Source: Allacma fusca
Taxonomy: Eukaryota > Arthropoda > Collembola > Symphypleona > Sminthuridae
Length of the DNA stretch: 64,000 bases
NCBI GenBank assembly: GCA_947179485.1
Contig: OX359250.1
Span: 46,473,450 to 46,537,449 of the forward strand
Reading direction: 5' to 3'
Made by a program: the position numbers and the translations under genes. The notes beneath the pieces are model-generated. The model worked only from the letters and a program-made list of their open reading frames with translations, searched no databases and was not told the origin of the DNA. This document shows positions 33,901-44,273 of this stretch, one piece after another; the stretch's first letter is position 1, and each line of letters begins with the position of its first letter.

Positions 33901-36900
33901 ATCCTTCATCATCCAGGGAGACAGACAGTAAAGAAACTGAAAGTAATCGTGCTGCTGTCAAAACTTCATTCCATGTGGGCCAGCTTTCAGGCATGTGTTA
34001 CTTACAAGCCAACTTAGTAACGTGTCCGCTCCTGATCAGAATGAAATTTTATTTACACAAAAGTAGTCAAAAGTGCCTCTCTCGTCGTGGTTTGCGCGGG
34101 AAGTCGTGTCGAACTGGAAATTTGTAATCTTAGTAAAGGGTTTTGCCAGTTGCCACTCGTCATCCCTGACTTATTTAAAATGTTCATCTTATATATTATT
34201 TACAAAAAATATTTTCAGAAGTCGACGATAAATATTAAACGTCGGACAAATACCTTATAGCTGGAAAGAATTTTTATTTTTTGAAAGTTGGAGGGGTACC
34301 CCAATCGTGTCATTTAAGTGTATTAGTATTTTTTATTAGCCCAATTTAAGCTACCGATAAAAGTTTCAAATGCAATAATAATAATTCGAGTTCAAGTGAA
34401 GGGACACGGGCGATTTTTAAGTTCCCACTAAGTATTGGTACACAGTCGAGGTTACATTCTCTCAAGAGTTGTGCTCGCATTTAATTTGAAACTCAAGATT
34501 TTGTTTACATTCGAAACTTGGGATTTGTGTTTACATTTGGAACTCAAGATTTTGTTTACATTCCAAACTTGGAATTTGTGTTTACATTTGGTACTTGTTT
34601 GTGTTCACATTTGAAGCTTGCGATTTTTGTTCACATTTGTAACTTCAGATTTGTTTTCAAAATTGAAGCACGTGTTTACACTTGAGATTTTTGCTCATAA
34701 TCAAGATATAGTGGTGTCGTTCATTATTACGAGTTGTGTGCTGTATGCAAGCTAAATTCAATGTGTAAATAGCAAGTCTGAATGATGAACTTTGTTTGAA
34801 ACTAGTTGGTTTGGAGGTATGAGAGGTTTAAAGTCACATAAGTAATGTAGCACGAATATGCGTTAGTGCATATGGCTCACTATACAGTCATTTTAATGTT
34901 AATGAGAAATTTGGTGCTTAGAATTCGAATTTCGATTGGTCTGTTTACATACCGTAGCATTCTCCTGGTGAAGTAAATAACTACTTCCGTCAGTTCACGA
35001 AATAAGACAATGAGAAACGTGGGTGTAAAATAATTGTTGTAGATCTTGTTTTTATTATCAAATTCCCATTATCGCATTCCCCACACATTTAGTTGTTACA
35101 AAGTTCGACTTTTATGATAGCCATTACGGTAGAATAGCGGAGGCAACATTGGAATATGAATTGGCATTTGAGATTAAAATTTGAATACTAATCGAATTTC
35201 AGAAACGCAAGCTAATAGATTAACATGTAAATAAGGGTTCTACGTGTTGTTGAATATGTTTTGCCGACTTCTGAAAATTATTTCTTATCGGTTGTAACAT
35301 GAAAATGAGAGGGCCCCTTAGCTCGAAATAAAGCCCACCGGTTCTACGAAGATCAGGAAGAGTATTTTGACATAAGTTGCAAGTATTCTGCGCTAAATGT
35401 ACATTTTTCTCGCTACAATGGTGGGGGTTGGGCAATAATTTTTAATAAGTATTAAACGCGGTGTCTGTGAGTCCAACTTTTATTCAGTAATTAGTTGGAG
35501 TATGTTTCCCCGCTCGCATTTCACATACCAAGGAGAGACGGTACAAAAGTTTTGGCAGAAAGTGCCTTTTGCCAGGGGTTTACCTGTACTCCTACAAATT
35601 TTCATTCCGATCGGGTTGAGGTACATGTCGCGAGGTTTGTTTGTTCTACTCAAACTTTGAGTATTAACTATACCTCTAAATTACTACTGAAATCCATTGG
35701 CTAGGCCAATTTTTACGGATTAAATAACTACACACTTCAGAGTATTCATGTTTCTATTTAGCTTATATGAATAAGTTGGAGATGAACTAATTTCACTACT
35801 TAGTTTTGACTAGGTGAGGTTTGCACATAAGAAAGCTTGTACAACTTTGAAAGAAACCGAAGCCAAATGAAAATAAATTCTGTTACATTTTCATTTTTCC
35901 TACTAAGTTTGCCATATTTTGCGATTATAAGCTCGCAAAATGTCATAGTATGTATATTACTTGTTATAGTTACATTAATTTCCCAACATGTTAAAAAGTT
36001 TCAGCTCATAATGAAACTGAAGTGCCATATTAAGCTTATTAATGCTGACAAACTTTTGGAATGTTTAGATACTTGTGTTCCTACTACTGTTGACATAATT
36101 GGAAGAGATACTTTCCTTGAGGATATTGAAGCTGCAGCAGATGAACTGGGAAGTCTTGTAATGACTGATCTGGATGAGGAAAATCCAGAAATCACTGTAA
36201 TTAAAGAGACACACGATGAAGAGGAGCATTTGGAACTTGACGTTGCAAGTCGGAAACCTGCACTTAATGCCTTTGAGAATGTATCTGAAAAACTTGAAGA
36301 TGCTACTATTTGTGTAAACTCGACTCCTAAACCGAGTACTGATCTAGGAATCGCCCCGCATGAATCCGAAGTGACGTTTGTCACGCCGAGCTCTGAGAAG
36401 TTGTTATCTGATGCTGAAAATGTTTTCAATGAAGCAAAGACTGAGTCTTCGGTTACATCAATTAACAATATATTTGAGGATAGCGAAAATGGCGATGACG
36501 AAGCTGCTGAGGAAGAAAGCATATGCCGAGACTTTGTACCTTCAAAATGGAATCAAAACCTTACACCCATCAAGCCTTCCATTAAGTCACCGGAACAGAA
36601 GAAGCTTGAAGGACATGCGAATACGGAAGCTCCGGACTTACCAGTCACTGAGAAGACTAGCATGAAAAAAAGCGTTTCCTTTGAGAGAAAGAAAATTCAA
36701 TTGGTTTATCAGTACCCACCACCTCCTCCACCAAGTGACTCGGATGATGAAGAAAAACATACTCGATCATTGGGAAGCTCTGCTCCTTTCAGCTCTGCAT
36801 TGGGTAACTAGTAGATGATAATTTTCCATACAAAATATTGTCCAATGAGTATTGATAATCATATATGTTGAAGGATATGTGCCCATTCCGCTTTACATAT

Positions 36901-37454
36901 TGGTATTCGAATTTATTTGTCAACAGACTGGGAACTCCAACCTGAGGAGCTGGACAATACTGATATTCATCTTGACGACTCCGAGGATGAAGTTATCCAG
37001 CCAAAAGTTGGCAATCCAATGGATGTATACAGAATATCTACTGATTTAGGTAAGATTTTTCTGTTTAGAAATAATGTCTGTATTGAGAAAGATGAATAAT
37101 TTATTATATATTTCGGTTTCTGCAGATAATTTTCTTGTAAGACCGTCGACTGAACCATTCGTATTTTCTCCTGTGGACCAGATCATGCATGTGGGGGATT
37201 TCACTCACAACCAGTATCCTTCACCTGCATCTGCATTGTATACCTCATTAAGTGGTACGTCCACGCTTGGAGAGTTGAGGCATACCCGCAACAAACTTAA
37301 ACTAGACTTAAGCAAAGGGGAAGCATCCCTCCTGGATGGCGAGAATGGCGGAGATTTAACTAAATTGAGCACGGGAAAACCTCAGCAACTTGATAGCGGT
37401 GTAGGCTCCAGTACAAATGTATCTCCGTTTCAAACATGTGATAATCAATCTTAA
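24914..37454 (+). CDS. LMTK/AATYK-family transmembrane protein kinase
   Basis: Ten exons give about 1,602 residues: 24914-25079, 25173-25300, 28804-29104, 30350-30724, 31102-31331, 31422-33256, 33404-33990 (donor uncertain), 36069-36803, 36927-37049, 37126-37454. Exon 1 has a hydrophobic signal sequence (YFFTRVILFHCCLINISNIG). Exon 2 holds the membrane span (FISFGLLITLVLFAVLCTGG). The kinase domain covers about residues 210-485: glycine loop GKGWFGKV at 217-224, Lys244, HKDLATRNC with Asp341, GDYG at 358-361 in place of DFG, SAPE near 387. The order, the DYG motif and the FPR.HIEYV...GWFGKV start match vertebrate LMTK1-3, which regulate endosomal traffic. The long Ser-rich tail contains two KSVSF motifs. 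The start ATG is in CCAATGG context. An acceptor at 24571 suggests an upstream 5' UTR exon. An exon within the 3.5-kb second intron cannot be excluded. Confidence 0.88.
25859..25888. repeat. perfect 13-bp hairpin
   Basis: TGAAATGAACCTT, loop TCTG, AAGGTTCATTTCA. It lies in an intron of the kinase gene within a stretch of related GGATTGA / TCAATCC motifs (25630-25920), which may be the core of a small palindromic transposon. Confidence 0.6.
28520..28640. repeat. degenerate CCxTAACCTxAAAA tandem array, short copy
   Basis: Three to four units of about 30 bases such as ATAACCTTAAAACCCGCCC and GTATCCGTAACCCTAAAAAG. The same unit forms a longer array at 38690-38950. It lies in intron 2 of the kinase gene, just before exon 3. 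Confidence 0.45.
29105..30349 (+). other. LMTK-like gene intron 3
   Basis: A 1.25-kb phase-1 intron (donor GTAAGT; acceptor after a T-rich tract, AAATCCAG). Small frames inside are not conserved-looking. No further element is recognised. Confidence 0.6.
33991..36068 (+). other. LMTK-like gene intron 7 with uncertain donor
   Basis: A 2-kb intron whose acceptor is GAATGTTTAG|AT. Donor options are GC at 33991 (CAG|GCATGT) or canonical GT at 33895 (CAG|GTGAAA) or 33871 (CAG|GTGTAG). All three leave phase 1 and fit the acceptor. The intron carries the minisatellite at 34484-34705 and a copy of a dispersed 19-mer at 35332-35350. Confidence 0.55.
34484..34705. repeat. minisatellite, ~25-bp unit
   Basis: About eight degenerate units alternate between AAACTCAAGATTTTGTTTAC and AACTTGGGATTTGTGTTTAC, each followed by ATTTG or ATTCC. 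The first four units show a two-unit higher-order pattern, then the array decays. It lies in intron 7 of the kinase gene. Confidence 0.75.
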
Positions 37455-38457
37455 TGTCAGAGTAAAAAATCATTCAATAATAGTTAATAATTTAGAACCT
37501 TAGGAAATCATACAGTTGTATTTTACAAGTTTGGTAGTGTTTTCAAGTGCGGCAAAAGTTCAGAGTTGATGCATGGCGGGGTTTGTAGCACAGCCAGAGT
37601 AAATGCTTAAACATGTAACTTGCAGTGGAGCTACGAAAACGGTGCCCGAATCGGAATTTCGTCAATTCAGTATATGAACTAATTTCCATAATTATAAAAA
37701 CCTACAAATCCGACTACAAAGTTTCAAAGCCTGTGTTTGAAAGTATTCTAAACATATTTTATATTCATTTGAAATGAACGTTCAACTAGAACTCGTTCTG
37801 ATCCAGGTTTTACATGCCTGCATATCTAGTCCGTTTTGCTCCGTTTGCACGGGTGGGCAAGTCTGAGTTGGAAATTATCTGTTTTTCTGATTTCAGAGTG
37901 GTACCTTTTGGACAAACACAAACAACTTGTATCTTTTCATAGACTCCAAGAACAATGTTGTGTCCTTACAGCCTAAAAAGCTTCGAAAATAGTTGTTTCG
38001 AAAGTACTGAGTATACTATAAACTAACCAGTGCACCGGTGCCCTGCGAACAGCATGACAGGACGCGAAAATAATAATAAATTTTGATTATATGTGAAGAC
38101 CGGCATTAGTCTTAACCAAACCTCAAAACCAAATTTTCAACTGGTGTGGCAGTCATGGGGTTATTGTAGCCAAAAAATGTTTTTGCTAATGGCTTAATAA
38201 TTTATTGTTATACGAAAGCAAAGATTTCATCAAAAAATTAAATTTTAGTTTCTTAGCTACGTAATAGTACGCAAAAAATTTAACAATTTTGGATGTCATA
38301 ACGTGTAACATTTGTCTGAAGATGAGAGCTATGCTCAATACGTAGTGTAAATATCTAAATATATCTTGATTTCAAAGTGAAATACTACCTTATCAAAACC
38401 ATAAAATATTGAGAAACTAGATTTTTATTAATCTCGCTACAGTAATGGTGAGAGAAT

Positions 38458-38524
38458 TCACTAGGTGATGTCGCAGTGCTTGAACATGCAAAGTGTTTTT
38501 GCATGCAGACATCACCACCTAGTA
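38458..38524. repeat. long imperfect hairpin
   Basis: The outer stem is ACTAGGTGATGTC pairing with GACATCACC(ACC)TAGT, and the inner stem is CATGCAAA / TTTGCATG with loop GTGTT. A 12-versus-2-base internal bulge separates the stems. It could be a small palindromic transposon or a small-RNA precursor; the asymmetric bulge argues against a standard microRNA. Confidence 0.55.
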
Positions 38525-38689
38525 ATTAACCTCCATATCAATAAGTGAGATAAATGAAAATCAGTAGACCTGTTTATTTTAGTCCTATATTACGGCGGCT
38601 CGTAAAATGATTGGGCTCCGCTGGTGCATAATGAGATAAAGAATCAGTAGTCAAACTTAAAAGATGTCCATATTAATCCCGTTAGAAAC

Positions 38690-38950
38690 CTGCCATTATC
38701 AGGCTCCCACATCGTGACCTAACAGTATCTCCCATCTGTAACCTAAAAGCGTCCCTTTCACACAAAAATGTCCCTACACCTAACATACTTAATTCCCCTA
38801 TCCCTAGCGCATAAAGTTTCTTGTATCCTTAACCTGAAAAGCTCTTCCTGTCCATAACCTAAGAAGATCCCCCTATCCTTCAATTGAAACTATAAGATAT
38901 CCTTAAATATAAGACGCCCATCCCTAACGTGAATAAATCCCTCCTGGATA
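38690..38950. repeat. degenerate CCxTAACCTxAAAA tandem array, long copy
   Basis: About eight to nine units of roughly 28-30 bases, for example ATCTGTAACCTAAAAGCGTCC, TATCCTTAACCTGAAAAGC and GTCCATAACCTAAGAAGATCC. It shares the unit with 28520-28640. Confidence 0.55.
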
Positions 38951-41900
38951 AACGTAGCAAAATGCACTCGGGTTATGCTATTACCTGAAACTTTCATTTA
39001 GCAGTGCTATAAACTCGCCATGTGTAATCTCAGGACTTAAGGTGAAAACGTTACCTCTTCGTATTGGATACCAAATTATTAGAGATATTATTACAATAAT
39101 TTATGTTACAATATTTTTACTTTCCCATGCAGTGAAAGAGTATACACATTACGGGACTAAATATCTTTTGGGCTAGTCGCTTCTAAAACTTCGTCCACGT
39201 TTCTGCAGAAATAGCAGAGGTATAATTTTCAATTACGGAAGTGTAGTGCGCCTGATGTAGTGTGGTTAATACTTGTTTATTGTCCCCTTTAACGTTTAAG
39301 GGACTTACAACACTGCGTGGATACAAATAATTTAAGTAAATATTATGTAGTAACTAGTGTTTTGTCATGTGATTATATAATTTACTGTCTACAAACTGAA
39401 TATAGCAATTTATTGGAGGTTTTTTTAAAGTACCTGATTATCGCGATGCGGTGGTAGGGAAAAGCTCAAACTGCAAATGTCACAATATGACTCGACTCCT
39501 TTATATTGTTTTCAGTTATTCTGTCTGTCAGTAGTAGTCATGTCATGTTAAAGAATAGTACACCCAAAATGCAATGCACTGTAGTTATTAAAATGTAAAA
39601 TCATTTTCTGAGACTCTGATATTACATTGTTTTTGAACAGTTACTGTAGCTCTGGTAATGGTAACTCCCATTCTCTCAAGATCTCAAGTCAGATGTTGTG
39701 GTCTATAAGTTTACAAACTCAGGGTACTGGCGAGAAGCAAAATCAGACGTAGTTGTAATGAGATGCATCCGTGTTAGCGAAGGTGTTTTGCAAGGATGAC
39801 CTATCTGAATGTAAGGACTAACTTCCCATTGCAAGCCTTAATATTCCACATAATATTTCATACCTATCTCTTTTCAGTCACCATAGTCATCACGTTACTA
39901 CTGGCAGTAAATTACTTACATGAGAATGTGCTTGTTCGTGTCTACCCAGGAGGCATTTTAGGGCTCACGAGATAATTTATGGAAAGGAATAATAAGCCCA
40001 AGCGTAAGTGGGTCAAATGGAAGATCTCAACTCAGTAAATAATAATTTTTGCTAAAATCCCGATTTTACATTCCATGTTTAGTCAACTTTTATTGTAGAA
40101 TGTAGATAGGTTAGATCATAGGTTACTATACGTACCACAATCAATATGGAAGTGACTCTGTCTGGCAACCGTTAAGTATTTAAATCGCAGAATTTAGCTG
40201 GAGTAATTATGAAGGAATCGTCTTGAACTGATTTAACCCTATTTATCTATTGCATTTTAGGAATTCTTCGTTGAATTCTTCGTACTTGAGCAGGCTTCTC
40301 CTTTTCATCGTTTTTTGAACATTTTAGTATACTTGCGTTTTAGCCGTCCGGGGTACGTAGCCCGTGAATTGGTAAATGTTAAATCGCCGTACTTTTGTTA
40401 AATAATTATAACTAACTTGCAGCTAGGAATATTTATTTGAAACATTTTGCTTTCAAACTGTACCCAACAATGAAATAAAGCAACTAGTAAAAGCATAATG
40501 GGAGCTACAACTTACTGCACAGTTTCAACACACACGTAAAAATTACTCCTTTCTTACTAGTATCTAAAAGCTAATCTGTGGGTGCACGCATGAGTATAAT
40601 TTTTACTTTGTATAGTTTAAAAAGCTAAACTAGATGACAATTTATAGTTCCTAGACTGTAGCTACATGTTTGGCATCCTGGAAATGTGGATTACCGAAAG
40701 CATATTGTGAGCGCTTGTGTTGTAATTTAGTTCAGTACGTTGTTGTTACTGATGTATTTCACTACTGTTAATTTAATTTATTTATTCAGCGTGCTGTGTC
40801 AAAGGCTTTGTTTAAGCCCGAATTCCTCGATTGATTCTACTTAATATTATGTACATACATGTATGCAAAACCGAATTGTAAGTTTCGAATCTCAAAATTA
40901 GGAACACACACACACATGCATACTTACGTGTAGAAATGTATCTTGTAGTAGATGTGGTAGTGTTCCTTTATTCACGACAGACTGTGGTACACAACTATTT
41001 TCTGCCTGTTTCCTAGAAACGAGTACAACCAAAAAGTACTTGTAGACGCTGTATAAATGGGCCGTGAAGAGGGTTTTTAAGCTCCGTTTTTATGCTAAAA
41101 AGCCGAACATGTATAGGGGCAAAGTGAAACGAGTTTCTATTGTGGATGTCAGGTCTGCTTGTCCGTAACGCGGTAGCTGCCGAAACAATGACGCAAGGTA
41201 ATTTTTTTTATAGAGACACAGTAGATAAACAAAAAGAAACCTATTCTTGTCGGAGTAGATCGTTTCTGACCTCAGGAAATTAAAAAGAGGTCACGAAAAA
41301 GCTCACATTAATATGTACATATATACCGAGACTTGGAAGTGGGATGTACCGCATGCACCACAATGATTGTATCTTTAAATTACATTTTCTTTGACAAATA
41401 TTAGCATGATCAGCTCTTTCTTATTGTTAGGTATCGCAGTGACTAGTAAAACAACTAGTAAAATTAAATAAATGTTTAATTTCCGCTTTACCTACATTTG
41501 TGAGTGCACATACACGAACTAGGATTTTTGTTAAAATTTCAACAAGTACAAACGCAGTATGTATATTACAGTAAGATACTACTTCTCTTATTGTTCGTAA
41601 GTTTACACCTCCGTGTTTATCACCGATGATTTTTTTATTATTTCATGCTACAACGGTAAATAGCGTTACAGGTATACAGAGTAGACCCTAATCTTGGGAA
41701 AAAGGCTCCATAATTAAACTTTTTATCCCCTCTTACTCGACCCCCCCCCCAATTTATTTTGTATGTATTTTCCATGCATGCACTGGAAAAAGTGTACTCG
41801 TTTCCAGAAAGACAGTCTAAAAATATCCAAGTATCAACACGCCTGGTTCACGTTTATTATAGGTATAGTTGATGTCTGGGTCCAGAGTCTGAGCTGCTTT

Positions 41901-43148
41901 TGTTTACTCAAACTTTATTGATGGTAGCTCTCAATTCAATATAAATATGTCTAGATGTAAAGTAAGATATTTTATAGCTAACAGTTAAGATCTCGCGGGA
42001 ACCGTCAGCGATTATTGTGAACATGAAATCACTTGTCGAAAAATAAACTGCTGATATGATCTGCTTGACATTTCATGTCAACAAGTTATTTGTCATTATG
42101 TTGATTAATACACATATATATGTTGGCGAATTAACGTTTAGTGAAGCATCACCTTCCTTGTGTTTAGTTTTAGTTGCCTTTTCAGTATTAAATTGTTTGC
42201 AAGATTAGCTGTATCACTCAAATTAGTGAAGCATAGTTGTATAGTTCATGCATGTATTTAACTCCGAATGACTAACAATAAGATGTTACTTGAAGATTGA
42301 AGCGACTGTATTTTTCTCAACTAGCTCATTATCTATGATAATAACCTCAGTGGAAATCAGTGCAATTGCTTCTATTTGCATGTGAGCCTGTCAAGGGTTC
42401 ATTGGTACTCGTAACCAAATAATTGGTGATAACCAAATAATATGTCCAATGTACGGGAGGAATCCTTTGGGTAGTGTTTGTAAATCTTCAACATATGCAG
42501 TATTTAACCTTACTCCCTTTACGATCTGCTAGGTTCGTAAAGACCATTTATTGTCAGTAAAAACAATCCGCTCCGGGACTTGTTTGGTGCGGTTAACCCA
42601 ACATGAAACATATCGTTGAGAAAATTCCGTGCGTTTTCAGTGTCCCGTCAAAATTTTGACTATATTTATTACACAACGGTAAGTTTCTTACACAACAATA
42701 AGACAGGTTCTTAATGAGCTCTGAATCAACTTAGGAGCGCCTCATTGCCAGTCAGAAGTTATTATTGAGGTTTTGAAAATCAAGATGACATCCAAAATCA
42801 GTTTCGTTGGAATTTGTAATCCTGTCCAACGTTAATTTGAAATGTGTTCACGATTTTTAAAACTCCATCAAAGAGCAAGTAGTCCTGCATGTGTCAGGCA
42901 AATCGTTGAAATTTTGGTAAAAAATAGGTATTTTTATCTGGCAAATATCTGCTAGAAATTTCTACAAATTTTGTTTGTTCTTGAAGAACCAATAAATACA
43001 ATTCGTGTATGTAAGCTACATGAGACTTGTGTGTAGCCTATTTACTACATTGCTGATAAAGCAGCCGCATTTTTTGCATACATGCCGAACCGAGCACACC
43101 ATAGCATCACTGTCGTGGCCAGTTTGTTGTAAAATATTGTAGCATACG

Positions 43149-44273
43149 CAGGGTTGCACAATTGAAAATGCCATGGCATTTTCGGCATTATGCCTGCCCA
43201 AAATGCCCTGGCATTTTGGGCATTTTCATTTCATGGCATTTTGGGCATCTATGGCACTTTGGGCATTTTGGGCATATTCAGCCTAGGGCAGGCATTTTCA
43301 GCATATTCGCATAATTTTTTAAATATATGGCTTTAGCCACCTGCTAATTTAGCAAAATAAGTCACTAAACAGTATGTTACAAATAAATTTAATATTCAAC
43401 TGGATTACCTGATAAAATTATAGAAACAAAATATTTCCAAGAAGGTTAAAAAATTATTATTATTTATGGAAAAATAATAATAATTCTATTTTCCTTATTT
43501 TATTGTAAAAATTCGCTTGTACACCGTGTCTGGAATTATTTAGATTTCAAGAACAAACATATACGGGCAAAGATGCAACACAAAAAGATAAAACAGTTGT
43601 TAAAAGATTAAAAATATCTTTGTTTGTGAGTTTCAAAACTCGTTGGCATCTAAATGTATTTATTGTTACATTTTGGACTCCTAGAATTATTACACTGGTT
43701 TACTATGGCTAATTAAATGCAATTTTCAAAGTCGACACAAAATTTTCTACGGAGGTTTTGACATATATTATAACAGTCGCATCTTATGTATCTAATGAAA
43801 GTGTCTATACTTTACATGCCATTATCAAAATACTGAATTTATGCTGGCACTGTGCAAATTGTTCTTTCCAAATCCAAAAGTTTTTAACAATGTACAGCGT
43901 TGAATGTTTGCAAATCCGTTGGGGCTTAATTTTTTTTAAGGATTATTGAAATAACCACTGGCCATAAGTAACGAATTAGACTAATTAAATTCTTTTTTTT
44001 AAATCAAGTACTTCTAACATTTTCTAAAACTGGATGGGTTTGATTGTGCTATGAAAAACTCACTTATATTTGTTAAAGGAGCAATAATGGTCATATTGTA
44101 TAAGTTTCTGTAAAAATGCCCAATATGCCCAAAATGCCTGCCGAAAATGCCCAAAATGCCGGGCATTTTCAAAGTAAGGCATTTTCAGGGCATTTTCGGC
44201 GTTTTGGGCATTTTCAGGGCATTTTCAGGAGGGCAGGCATAAAACCTAGGGCATTTTCATTTGTGCAACCCTG
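43149..44273. mobile_element. non-autonomous hAT-like element with GCCCAAAATGCC subterminal repeats
   Basis: The inverted ends are 24 bp with one mismatch, starting CAGGGTTGCACAA on the left and ending TTGTGCAACCCTG on the right. CAGGG termini are typical of hAT elements. About 150 bp at each end are packed with the palindrome-forming words GCCCAAAATGCC / GGCATTTTGGGC. The 800-bp centre is AT-rich with no coding capacity. The flanking octamers (AGCATACG and CTTACAAC) do not match, so the duplication has decayed or the insertion has been rearranged. Confidence 0.78.

Larger units (their letters stand above)
37455..43148. other. kinase 3' UTR and intergenic region
   Basis: This starts with the 3' UTR of the kinase gene; an AATAAA at 38075-38080 is a possible end signal. 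After that there is no gene. The tandem array at 38690-38950 and the hairpin at 38458-38524 are listed separately. A run of ten C lies at 41741-41750, and a short CA repeat near 40904-40917. Confidence 0.45.

Noticed and set aside
43149..44273. GCCCAAAATGCC clusters as a CRISPR array
   Set aside because: The words are directly adjacent and in both orientations inside transposon ends, without regular unique spacers; the genome is eukaryotic.
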